This document shows positions 9,155 through 17,352 of a DNA stretch of 64,000 bases, one piece after another. How positions within the stretch are numbered: the stretch's first letter is position 1; each line of letters opens with the position of its first letter. The stretch spans positions 2,891,001-2,955,000 of the forward strand of contig NZ_LT629762.1 in the NCBI RefSeq assembly GCF_900105155.1, read 5' to 3'. The notes below the pieces were generated by a model. That model saw nothing but the letters and a program-made list of their open reading frames with translations. It ran no database searches and was not told the DNA's origin. The position numbers were made by a program, and so were the translations under genes. The stretch is from Pseudomonas prosekii. Its GTDB lineage: Bacteria; Pseudomonadota; Gammaproteobacteria; Pseudomonadales; Pseudomonadaceae.

Positions 9155-10027
9155 ATGAAACGCACGCCCCATCTGCTCGCCATCCAGTCCCACGTGGTGT
9201 TCGGCCACGCCGGCAACAGCGCCGCGGTTTTCCCGATGCAGCGGGTCGGGGTGAATGTCTGGCCGCTCAACACCGTGCAGTTCTCCAACCACACGCAATA
9301 CGGGCAATGGGCGGGCGAAATATTGCCGCCGCAGCAGATTCCCGAATTGGTTGAAGGCATTGCCGCGATTGGCGAGCTGGGCAACTGTGACGCGGTGCTT
9401 TCCGGTTACCTGGGCAGCGCCGCTCAGGGGCGGGCGATTCTGACGGGCGTGGCGCGGATCAAGTCGGTCAATCCGAAAGCCCTTTACTTGTGCGACCCGG
9501 TGATGGGCCACCCGGAGAAAGGCTGCAGCGTGCCGGCCGAGGTCAGCGACTTTCTGTTGGAAGAGGCAGCTGCGGTGGCGGACTTCATGTGCCCGAATCA
9601 GTTGGAGCTCGACAGCTTTTCCGGGCGCAAGCCACAGTCGCTGTTCGATTGCCTGGCGATGGCCCGAGCGCTGCTGACACGCGGCCCGAAAGCGGTGCTG
9701 GTCAAGCATCTGGACTATCCCGGCAAACCGACGGATGTGTTCGAGATGTTGCTGGTGACGGCTGAGGGCAGTTGGCATTTGCGCCGGCCGCTGTTGGCGT
9801 TTCCGCGTCAGCCGGTCGGTGTCGGTGACCTGACGTCGGGGTTGTTCCTGGCGCGCGTGCTGCTCGGCGATAGCCTGGTGGCAGCGTTTGAGTTCACCGC
9901 GGCGGCGGTGCATGAAGTGCTGCTGGAAACCCAGGCGTGCGCCAGTTACGAGCTGGAACTGGTGCGGGCGCAGGACCGGATTGCGCATCCGCGGGTGCGG
10001 TTTGAGGCGGTTGCGATCAGCCTTTAA
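9155..10027 (+). CDS. pdxY: Pyridoxal kinase PdxY
   Basis: Phosphorylates pyridoxal in the vitamin B6 salvage pathway; cytoplasmic. The 290-residue length, the opening [44 protein letters not shown], the [12 protein letters not shown] segment and the ribokinase-type [10 protein letters not shown] anion-hole region (about residues 220-230) fit PdxY rather than PdxK or ThiD. It is monocistronic, flanked by a REP doublet downstream. Confidence 0.95.
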   Translation: MKRTPHLLAIQSHVVFGHAGNSAAVFPMQRVGVNVWPLNTVQFSNHTQYGQWAGEILPPQQIPELVEGIAAIGELGNCDAVLSGYLGSAAQGRAILTGVARIKSVNPKALYLCDPVMGHPEKGCSVPAEVSDFLLEEAAAVADFMCPNQLELDSFSGRKPQSLFDCLAMARALLTRGPKAVLVKHLDYPGKPTDVFEMLLVTAEGSWHLRRPLLAFPRQPVGVGDLTSGLFLARVLLGDSLVAAFEFTAAAVHEVLLETQACASYELELVRAQDRIAHPRVRFEAVAISL

Positions 10028-10114
10028 AAGCTTCGCGGGCGAGCCTCGCTCCTACAGGTTGGAGTTCGCCTGAACGACCCGGGTCCGTAGGAGCGAGGCT
10101 TGCCCGCGAAAGCG
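10027..10114. repeat. REP doublet (type A)
   Basis: Inverted pair of GTAGGAGCGAGGCTTGCCCG elements about 40 bases apart, between the convergent pdxY and thioesterase genes. One arm has a single base change (GGGCGAGCC). Confidence 0.88.
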
Positions 10115-10132
10115 ATTTAACGATCAAACACC

Positions 10133-10615
10133 TCAGGCGTCGCCCTTGATTTCCTGATAACGCTTTTCCAGTTCCTGACGAATCTGCCGGCGTTGCTGGG
10201 CCTGGATGAAGCGGCGTTTGTCTTCGCTGTTCTGCGGTTGCAGCGGCGGCACCGGCGCCGGTTTGCGCTGGTCATCGACCGCGACCATGGTGAAGAAGCA
10301 ACTATTGGTGTGGCGCACCGAGCGCTCGCGGATGTTCTCGGTCACGACTTTGATGCCGACTTCCATCGAGGTGTTGCCGGTGTAGTTGACCGACGCCAGA
10401 AAGGTCACCAGTTCGCCGACATGAATCGGCTCGCGGAAAATCACCTGGTCCACCGACAAGGTCACCACGTAGCGGCCGGCATAGCGGCTGGCGCAGGCGT
10501 AGGCCACTTCGTCGAGGTACTTGAGCAGCGTCCCGCCGTGCACATTGCCAGAGAAATTGGCCATGTCGGGGGTCATCAATACCGTCATCGACAGCTGGGC
10601 GTTTCCGGGTTCCAT
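10133..10615 (-). CDS. Acyl-CoA thioesterase, hot-dog fold
   Basis: A 160-residue cytoplasmic hydrolase of acyl-CoA esters. The hot-dog signature NFSGNVHGGTLLKYLDEVAYACASRYAG (about residues 20-47) includes the catalytic-type Asp/Glu on the central helix, followed by VTLSVDQVIFREPIHVGELV. The C-terminal 40 residues are a charged helix (QAQQRRQIRQELEKRYQEI). The ATG at 10615 is chosen because residues upstream do not match the family. Substrate chain length cannot be read from sequence. Confidence 0.88.
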   Translation of the reverse strand: MEPGNAQLSMTVLMTPDMANFSGNVHGGTLLKYLDEVAYACASRYAGRYVVTLSVDQVIFREPIHVGELVTFLASVNYTGNTSMEVGIKVVTENIRERSVRHTNSCFFTMVAVDDQRKPAPVPPLQPQNSEDKRRFIQAQQRRQIRQELEKRYQEIKGDA

Positions 10616-10901
10616 AACGTTCTCACGGGTCAAAGCAGAATTTCGAAAGGGCGGCACCTCTGCGGGGCCTGGCCGGTTTTTGCAAACCTCAGTTATCGGG
10701 ACGCCGGGCAGGTGATTGCCGTCACGCCGCATCGATCTGTTTCCATATATTGCACCGCCTTTCTGCCGGAAGTCGCGGTGTTACCCTGCGAAAGCCCACC
10801 CCAAAGGCATTTTCCTACGCGCAAAGCGGATTTTTACTCCGCTCGATCAGGCTTTTTCCGAGCCTGGCCGTCGAGCTATGTCACTCAAGGAGCCTCATAC
10901 C

Positions 10902-12665
10902 ATGCATGCCATCAGTTTTATTCAGGACCTGGCAGTGATCATGTTGGTAGCGGGCGTGGTGACCGTGCTCTTTCACCGATTCAAACAACCGGTGGTCCTC
11001 GGCTACATCGTCGCCGGTTTTATCATCGGCCCGCACACGCCGCCGTTCGGCCTGATCCACGACGAAGAGACGATCAAGACCCTGGCGGAGCTGGGCGTGA
11101 TCTTCCTGATGTTCTGCCTCGGCCTGGAATTCAGCCTGCGCAAACTGTTCAAGGTCGGCGCCACGGCGTTTATCGCGGCGTTCCTGGAAATCGTCCTGAT
11201 GATCTGGATCGGCTACGAAATCGGCCGCTGGTTCGACTGGAACACCATGGACTCGCTGTTCCTCGGCGCGATCCTGGCGATTTCCTCGACCACCATCATC
11301 GTCAAGGCGCTCAACGATCTGAAGATGAAAAACGAGCGCTTCGCGCAGTTGATCTTCGGTGTGCTGATCGTCGAAGACATCCTCGGCATCGGCATCATCG
11401 CGTTGCTCTCGAGCATCGCGGTCAGCGGCACGGTCAGTTCCGGCGAAGTGTTCTCGACGGTCGGCAAACTCTCGCTGTTCATGATCGTCGCCCTAGTCGT
11501 CGGCATCCTGCTGGTGCCGCGCCTGCTGGCGTATGTGGCGAAATTCGAAAGCAACGAGATGTTGCTGATCACTGTGCTGGGCCTGTGTTTCGGCTTCTGT
11601 CTGCTGGTGGTCAAACTCGAATACAGCATGGTCCTCGGCGCATTCCTGATCGGCGCGATCATGGCCGAGTCGCGGCAACTGCTGAAAATCGAGCGCTTGA
11701 TCGAACCGGTTCGCGACCTGTTCAGCGCGATTTTCTTCGTCGCCATCGGGCTGATGCTCGATCCGCTGATCCTGCTGCAATACGCCTGGCCGATCGCGGT
11801 GATCACCGTGGCCGTGGTGCTCGGCAAGATGTTGTCCTGCGGGCTCGGTGCCTTTATCGCCGGCAACGACGGACGTACCTCACTGCGGGTCGGCATGGGT
11901 CTTTCGCAGATTGGCGAATTTTCCTTCATCATCGCCGCGCTGGGCATGACCTTGCAGGTCACCAGCAACTTCCTCTATCCCGTGGCGGTGGCGGTTTCGG
12001 TGATTACCACGCTGCTGACGCCGTATCTGATTCGTTCAGCCGATCCGCTGTCGATCAAACTTGCCGCCGTCATGCCGCAACGCCTGAGCCGGGTGTTGGG
12101 GATGTATGGCGAATGGCTGCGCAGCATTCAGCCGCAGGGCGAGGGGGCGCTGCTGGCGTCGATGATCCGGCGGATTCTGTTGCAGGTCGGGGTGAATCTG
12201 GCGCTGGTGATTGCGATTTTCTTTTCCAGCGCATTTTTCGCCGAGCGGATGTCGGCGTATCTGCAAGCGTGGATCAGTGAGCCGAGTTGGCAGAAAGCGC
12301 TGATCTGGGGCGGGGCGTTGCTGGTGTCGCTGCCGTTTCTGATTGCGGCTTATCGCAAGCTCAAAGCGCTTTCGATGTTGTTGGCGGAGATGGGCGTGAA
12401 GCCGGAAATGGCCGGTCGGCACACGCAGCGAGTACGTCGAGTGATCGCCGAAGTGATCCCGATTCTTTCGTTGCTGGTGATTTTCCTGCTGTTGGCGGCG
12501 TTGTCGGCGAGCATTCTGCCAACCAACGAATTGCTGGTGCTGATCGCCGTGGTCACGGCTGCCGTTGCGGCGCTGCTGTGGCGCTGGTTCATCCGCGTGC
12601 ATACGCGCATGCAAGTGGCGTTGCTCGAGACGCTGGATAACCACAAGGACGCTGCCGGGCACTGA
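10902..12665 (+). CDS. CPA2-family cation:proton antiporter (Kef-like)
   Basis: A 587-residue inner-membrane antiporter, probably exchanging K+ or Na+ for H+. The first about 390 residues hold a Na_H_Exchanger domain with roughly a dozen helices. It includes GYIVAGFIIGPHTPPFG, the ion-site pair around VLIVEDILGIGIIAL and GLSQIGEFSFIIAALG. The C-terminal third adds more helices rather than the RCK/TrkA_N domain of KefB/KefC, so gating differs from those systems. Start 10902 follows AAGGAG with 9-base spacing; an ATG at 10878 is in frame. Confidence 0.9.
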   Translation: MHAISFIQDLAVIMLVAGVVTVLFHRFKQPVVLGYIVAGFIIGPHTPPFGLIHDEETIKTLAELGVIFLMFCLGLEFSLRKLFKVGATAFIAAFLEIVLMIWIGYEIGRWFDWNTMDSLFLGAILAISSTTIIVKALNDLKMKNERFAQLIFGVLIVEDILGIGIIALLSSIAVSGTVSSGEVFSTVGKLSLFMIVALVVGILLVPRLLAYVAKFESNEMLLITVLGLCFGFCLLVVKLEYSMVLGAFLIGAIMAESRQLLKIERLIEPVRDLFSAIFFVAIGLMLDPLILLQYAWPIAVITVAVVLGKMLSCGLGAFIAGNDGRTSLRVGMGLSQIGEFSFIIAALGMTLQVTSNFLYPVAVAVSVITTLLTPYLIRSADPLSIKLAAVMPQRLSRVLGMYGEWLRSIQPQGEGALLASMIRRILLQVGVNLALVIAIFFSSAFFAERMSAYLQAWISEPSWQKALIWGGALLVSLPFLIAAYRKLKALSMLLAEMGVKPEMAGRHTQRVRRVIAEVIPILSLLVIFLLLAALSASILPTNELLVLIAVVTAAVAALLWRWFIRVHTRMQVALLETLDNHKDAAGH

Positions 12666-12699
12666 CTTGATCTTGTAGCAGCAGGTCCGTGTAGCCGCG

Positions 12700-13152
12700 G
12701 GGCTTTTTGTAGCAGCTGGCGCAGCCTGCGTTCGGCTGCGCAGCAGTCGCCGGATCAGACGCCACGGTGTGTCAGGCAGATGATCGGCGTGGGTTTGCGG
12801 CTGCTTCGCAGCCGGACGCAGCCTTCGGCAGCTGCTACATGGATCTGGTCGCGACGGGGCTTTTTGTAGCAGCTGGCGCAGCCTGCGTTCGGCTGCGCAG
12901 CAGTCGCCGGATCAGACGCCACGGTGTGTCAGGCAGATGATCGGCGTGGGTTTGCGGCTGCTTCGCAGCCGGACGCAGCCTTCGGCAGCTGCTACATGGA
13001 TCTGGTATTGGCAGGACTTTGTAGCAGCTGGCGCAGCCTGCGTTCGGCTGCGCAGCAGTCGCCGGATCAGACGCCACGGTGTGTCAGGCAGATGATCGGC
13101 GTGGGGTTTGCGGCTGCTTCGCAGCCGGACGCAGCCTTCGGCAGCTGCTACG
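12700..13152. repeat. Three tandem copies of a 156-bp REP-like unit
   Basis: The units begin with GTAGCAGCTGGCGCAGCCTG at 12709, 12866 and 13021, giving periods of 157 and 155 bases. Each holds two inverted REP-like arms around an identical spacer containing GATGATCGGCGTGG, and the copies are almost identical; the third has one extra G in the spacer. The stretch 12666-13203 contains no gene. It looks like a REP doublet amplified in tandem. Confidence 0.9.
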
Positions 13153-13203
13153 TTCGGCGGTTGTCACCTTTGGCGGTTGCTACAAAGGGCTGCGGCGGTT
13201 TGC

Positions 13204-13611
13204 TCAGCTTTCCAGCCAGACGTCGCGCGCCCAGTGCCATACCGATTCCCAGGTTTCTTCGGCAATCAGTTCTTCTTCGGCTTGCCACAACACCACGGTG
13301 CCGTCTTCTTCGACCAGGTAGTAATCGTCGCCGTCCTGGCAGATCGGGATCATGCTGCGGTCGACACCGGCGTCCCAGGCGTTGGCGGCAACGTCCGGCA
13401 GGTAAGTGTGGGATTGCGGGTCGGTCACGGTGACCGGCTCCAGGCTGCCGTAGACCACGTCGCTGACGATCAGCAAAAATTCTCTGAAGACGAATGGGAT
13501 GTCGATGAACAATTGTTCTTCGATTTCCACGATTTGATCTTCGTCAGGCAACTCCAAGGGGACCGGTACTGGTTCGTTGGCTTCACGCAGTTGTTCGATG
13601 ATTTCTTCCAC
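13204..13611 (-). CDS. SMI1/KNR4-family protein
   Basis: A 135-residue acidic protein starting at GTG 13611 with AGAGGA upstream. The segments QLFIDIPFVFREFLLIVSDVVYG, IPICQDGDDYYLVEEDGTVVLW and ETWESVWHWARDVWLES match the SMI1/KNR4 (SUKH) fold. SUKH proteins often act as immunity proteins against contact-dependent or polymorphic toxins. No toxin lies next to it, so it is either an orphan immunity protein or one with a housekeeping role. It sits directly beside the triplicated repeat. Confidence 0.82.
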   Translation of the reverse strand: MEEIIEQLREANEPVPVPLELPDEDQIVEIEEQLFIDIPFVFREFLLIVSDVVYGSLEPVTVTDPQSHTYLPDVAANAWDAGVDRSMIPICQDGDDYYLVEEDGTVVLWQAEEELIAEETWESVWHWARDVWLES

Positions 13612-13692
13612 GTCCGGGATCCTCTTGCTTGATGGCGCGGTTTAGTTGGGGCGGTTTATACAGTAGCTCGCTATAGATGCAACCGCGAAATA

Positions 13693-13722
13693 GAAAACCC
13701 CGGCCAAGGCCGGGGCTTTTTC
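13693..13722 (-). terminator. Intrinsic terminator after the Tim44-like gene
   Basis: CCCCGGCC-AA-GGCCGGGG stem with an A-run on one side and a T-run on the other, so it can act in both directions. It lies 27 bases beyond the Tim44-like stop. Confidence 0.85.
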
Positions 13723-13748
13723 TTGCGACACATTCAACGCGGGGCGGT

Positions 13749-14621
13749 TCAGCCGTTCTGGCGGATACCGGCAACCAGCCATGGCTGGTTCTCGCCCTGC
13801 AGGCGTTCCATGTTCCAGCTCTCGCTGAACACTTCGCCCTGGTCGAAGCGTGAAGTCTTCGACACACCACTGAAGGTCAGGGTGGCGATGGTCTTGTCTG
13901 CGCGATCATCGACGCCATCCAGCTGCACATTGAGGTTATCAATGTAAGTGGACTGGAAGCCGTCACCCAGGTCAGCCCGTTCGCGCTTGAGGAACTCCAG
14001 CAGCTGCGGGGTCACGAACTCGGCAATCTTGTCCATTTCGTTGGCGTCCCAGTGTTGTTGCAGGGACTGGAAATGGTTGCGGGCCGCAGCAATGAAGTTC
14101 TGCTCATTGAACCAGGCTGGCGCATTGATCACCGGACGCGCGGCGGCTGGTGCTGCCGAACCGCCGAAGATCGAACCGGTACCGGCCGGCTTCTGATCGA
14201 ACGCTTCGCGGTGCATCGGCGCGCCGGCTGGAGACAGCTGGTCTTGCTGCTTGCGACGACGAGCGGCGATGAAGCGGAAGACCATGAAGGCAATCAGCGC
14301 CATGATCAGGATGGCGAAGATCTGCATGCCCTGGAAGCCGTCGCCCATGAACATCGAGGCCAACAGGCCACCGGCGGCGATGCCGGCCAGAGGGCCGAGC
14401 CAGCGCGAAGCACCGCTGGCCTTGGTTGCAGCGCCAGCCGCACCGGCGGCGCCCGCAGTGGCGGCAGCGCCACCCGCGGCAGAAGAAGGAGCCATTTGGC
14501 TGGTCTGGTGAGACGGCGCAGCGCCGGAGCTCTTGCCGCCACCGAAGCGCTTGGCGTTGGCGTCCAGGCTCATCGTCAGACCAATGCACAAGGCCATGGC
14601 GATGCTAAGAAAACGTTTCAT
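13749..14621 (-). CDS. Tim44-like domain membrane protein
   Basis: A 290-residue protein. An N-terminal hydrophobic segment (residues 1-22) could be a signal peptide or anchor. It is followed by an Ala/Gly/Ser-rich linker, a second hydrophobic stretch (GLLASMFMGDGFQGMQIFAILIMALIAFMVF, about residues 95-125) and a Tim44-like domain of about 140 residues (FNEQNFIAAARNHFQSLQQHWDANEMDKIAEFVTPQLLEFL). Bacterial members are envelope proteins of unknown role. The ATG at 14621 has only a weak ribosome site; an ATG 15 bases upstream is in frame. Confidence 0.85.
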   Translation of the reverse strand: MKRFLSIAMALCIGLTMSLDANAKRFGGGKSSGAAPSHQTSQMAPSSAAGGAAATAGAAGAAGAATKASGASRWLGPLAGIAAGGLLASMFMGDGFQGMQIFAILIMALIAFMVFRFIAARRRKQQDQLSPAGAPMHREAFDQKPAGTGSIFGGSAAPAAARPVINAPAWFNEQNFIAAARNHFQSLQQHWDANEMDKIAEFVTPQLLEFLKRERADLGDGFQSTYIDNLNVQLDGVDDRADKTIATLTFSGVSKTSRFDQGEVFSESWNMERLQGENQPWLVAGIRQNG

Positions 14622-14801
14622 AAAGGGAATTCCCATTTGTGGATGGAACGCGTGCCATGTTGCACAGCTCAAGTGTCACTGGCTAGCGGCAGAGTGTTTC
14701 GGGCTTTTGCCTGACAGGTGAGGTTCAGGTAAGCCGCGGGATAGAGGGCGATGTACTTTTGTCCGTAAGACAAGCGGACATGCGTTGTAGGAAATGTGAA
14801 C

Positions 14802-14894
14802 CCTGTGCGAGCGAGCTTGCTCGCGATGGCCGCACCTCGGTTTATCCGTAGACAAACCGCGGCGCCCCTTTCGCGAGCAAGCTCGCTCCCACAG
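14802..14894. repeat. REP doublet (type B)
   Basis: Inverted pair of the variant GAGCGAGCTTGCTCGCGA about 45 bases apart, in the 289-base gap between the Tim44-like gene and uvrD. The rest of the gap (14622-14801) shows no recognisable feature beyond likely promoter DNA. Confidence 0.88.
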
Positions 14895-14910
14895 AAAAGC
14901 CTCGCCAGGT

Positions 14911-17094
14911 TTAGATCGCTTCGAGCTTGGCGTAACCGAGCATCAGCCACTTGCTGCCTTCAGCGAAGTTGACCTGCACCCGCGCTTGCGCGCCTGCGCC
15001 TTCGAAGTTGAGGATCACGCCGTCGCCGAACACCGAATGGCGCACCGCTTGGCCGAGGCTGAAACCGGTATCGGGAATCTCGCTGCCGCCGAACAGGCTG
15101 CTCGAGCTCTGCTGCTGACCACCGCCGAATGGACGGCTGACGCTGTTGGACAGGCGCACTTCCTGGATCAGACCCTTCGGCACTTCACGTACGAAACGCG
15201 ACACCTTGTTGTAGGTTTCGCTGCCGTACAGGCGTCGGGTTTCAGCGTAAGTCATCACCAGATTCTGCATTGCCCGCGTAATCCCCACGTAGGCCAGACG
15301 CCGTTCCTCTTCGAGACGGCCGGGTTCTTCCAGGCTCATCTTGTGCGGGAACAGGCCTTCTTCCATGCCGACGAGGAACACGTAAGGGAATTCCAGGCCT
15401 TTGGCGCTGTGCAACGTCATCAACTGAATGCTGTCTTCATGCTCGTCGGCCTGAGTGTCCCCGGCCTCCAGCGACGCATGCCCGAGGAACGCCGCCAGTG
15501 GCGTCAGGTCTTCCTCGTCCTCGGCGTTCTCGAACGCGCGCGCGGCGCTGACCAGTTCCTCAAGGTTTTCTACCCGTGCCTGGCCTTTCTCGCCTTTTTC
15601 CGCTTCGTGATAGGCAATCAGCCCCGACTGCTCGATGACGGTCTGGGTCATCAGGTGCAGGGGCATTTCCATGCACTTGGCGGCGAGGTTTTCGATCAGC
15701 TCGATAAACCCGCCGAGCGCGCCGGCAGCACGCCCGGTCAGGCCTTTATTGGCCACGAGCAGGCGCATGGCTTCCCACATCGACACATCGCTGTGGCGGG
15801 CGTGATCGCGGATCGCTTCGACAGTTTTCTCGCCGATGCCACGGGCCGGAACGTTGATCACCCGTTCCAGCGCGGCATCGTTGCCACGACCTTCAAGCAA
15901 ACGCAGGTAGGCCATGGCGTTCTTGATTTCCGCACGTTCGAAGAAGCGCTGGCCGCCATAGATGCGATACGGAATGCGCTCGCGCAGCAAAGCTTCTTCA
16001 AGAACGCGCGATTGGGCGTTGGAGCGGTACAAAATCGCGATATCGCTGCGCGCCAAGCCGGTTTTCAGCGCGCTTTCGATGGTTTCCACCACATAGCGTG
16101 CTTCGTCGTGCTCGTTGAACGCGGCGTACAGGTTGATCGCCTCGCCTTCGCCGCCATCGGTCCACAGCTCTTTGCCCATGCGCCCGGTATTGTTGGCGAT
16201 CAGCGCGTTGGCAGCCTTGAGGATGCCGGCGGTGGAGCGGTAATTCTGTTCCAGACGGATGGTTTCAGCGTCCGGGAAGTCATCGGAATACTGATAGATG
16301 TTCTCGATTTTCGCCCCGCGCCAGCCGTAGATCGACTGGTCGTCGTCGCCGACCACCATCAGGCTGTCGCCGCCCTTGGCCAGCAGGCGCAACCAGGCGT
16401 ACTGCACGGCGTTGGTGTCCTGGAACTCGTCCACCAGAATGTGCCGGAAGCGCTTCTGATAATGCTCGAGCAAGCCTGGGTTATCGCGCCACAGGTCGAG
16501 GGCGCGCAGCAGCAGTTCGGAGAAGTCGATGACGCCGGCGCGCAGGCACGCGGCCTCGTAGGCTTCGTAAATGCTGCGCATGGTCGCGAGGAACAAATCG
16601 CCGCTGGCCTGAATGTGGTGCGGGCGCAGACCTTCGTCTTTCTGCCCGTTGATGAACCACTGAGCCTGCCGGGCCGGCCAGCGTTGCTCGTCCAGGCCCA
16701 ACTCGCGGATCACCCGTTTGACCAGACGTTGCTGGTCGTCGCTGTCGAGAATCTGGAAGGTCTGGCTCAGCTTGGCTTCCTGCCAGTGCGCCCGCAGCAA
16801 GCGGTGCGCCAGGCCGTGGAAGGTGCCGACCCACATGCCGGCCGGGTTGATACCCATCAGCTGCTCGATGCGATGACGCATCTCGGCAGCGGCCTTGTTG
16901 GTAAAGGTCACCGACAGGATGGAGTGGGGCGAGGCGTTTTCGACCTGGATCAACCAGGCGATACGGTGCACCAGCACTCGGGTTTTACCGGAACCAGCAC
17001 CGGCCAGGACCAACTGACGACCCACGGCGGCAGCTACGGCCTGACGTTGGGCATCGTTGAGGGAGTTCAGCAGAAGGGAGAGATCATCGCGCAT
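14911..17094 (-). CDS. uvrD: DNA helicase II UvrD
   Basis: A 727-residue 3'-5' superfamily 1 helicase for nucleotide-excision and mismatch repair. Motifs appear in order: Walker A AGAGSGKTRVL (about residue 31), VTFTNKAAAEMRHRIEQ (motif Ia), DEFQDTN (motif II, about 222), VVGDDDQSIYGWRGA (motif III), LEQNYRST (motif IV), LMTLHSAKGLEFPYVFLVGMEEGLFP (motif V) and VGITRAM (motif VI). The C-terminal tail (SVFGDGVILNFEGAGAQARVQVNFAEGSKWLM) is the UvrD Tudor-like domain. It is divergent from the GGDEF/EAL gene, as in P. aeruginosa. Confidence 0.97.
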   Translation of the reverse strand: MRDDLSLLLNSLNDAQRQAVAAAVGRQLVLAGAGSGKTRVLVHRIAWLIQVENASPHSILSVTFTNKAAAEMRHRIEQLMGINPAGMWVGTFHGLAHRLLRAHWQEAKLSQTFQILDSDDQQRLVKRVIRELGLDEQRWPARQAQWFINGQKDEGLRPHHIQASGDLFLATMRSIYEAYEAACLRAGVIDFSELLLRALDLWRDNPGLLEHYQKRFRHILVDEFQDTNAVQYAWLRLLAKGGDSLMVVGDDDQSIYGWRGAKIENIYQYSDDFPDAETIRLEQNYRSTAGILKAANALIANNTGRMGKELWTDGGEGEAINLYAAFNEHDEARYVVETIESALKTGLARSDIAILYRSNAQSRVLEEALLRERIPYRIYGGQRFFERAEIKNAMAYLRLLEGRGNDAALERVINVPARGIGEKTVEAIRDHARHSDVSMWEAMRLLVANKGLTGRAAGALGGFIELIENLAAKCMEMPLHLMTQTVIEQSGLIAYHEAEKGEKGQARVENLEELVSAARAFENAEDEEDLTPLAAFLGHASLEAGDTQADEHEDSIQLMTLHSAKGLEFPYVFLVGMEEGLFPHKMSLEEPGRLEEERRLAYVGITRAMQNLVMTYAETRRLYGSETYNKVSRFVREVPKGLIQEVRLSNSVSRPFGGGQQQSSSSLFGGSEIPDTGFSLGQAVRHSVFGDGVILNFEGAGAQARVQVNFAEGSKWLMLGYAKLEAI

Positions 17095-17352
17095 CGGGGC
17101 ATTCTAGGGGGCGGCGTCACACCGGGCAAACCCCGCTTTGATTTAGCCGATGAAAGATCCATGCAGGACGACCGGTCGGTCACTGCCTGCAAGCGGCGGC
17201 GGGGCTCGCTTGAGCGCTTTTGGGCGTCTGTCAGGCGCTGATACTTTTGTCTGTTTTCTGACTTTGGGCAGTTTGGTCAACGGCGCTGCTTGTGTATGCT
17301 CCGTGCACGATTCGGGCTCACCACGCTCATTATAAGAACAAGAAAATTGCCT

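Noticed and set aside
10193..12280. 695-codon open frame overlapping the thioesterase and the antiporter
   Set aside because: It crosses two well-supported genes in another frame and encodes Arg/His-rich sequence without a domain.
12700..13152. CRISPR array
   Set aside because: The repeated unit is about 156 bp with internal inverted arms and identical spacers, and there are no cas genes.
14986..17241. 751-codon open frame antisense to uvrD
   Set aside because: Shadow of uvrD, whose helicase motifs are unmistakable.
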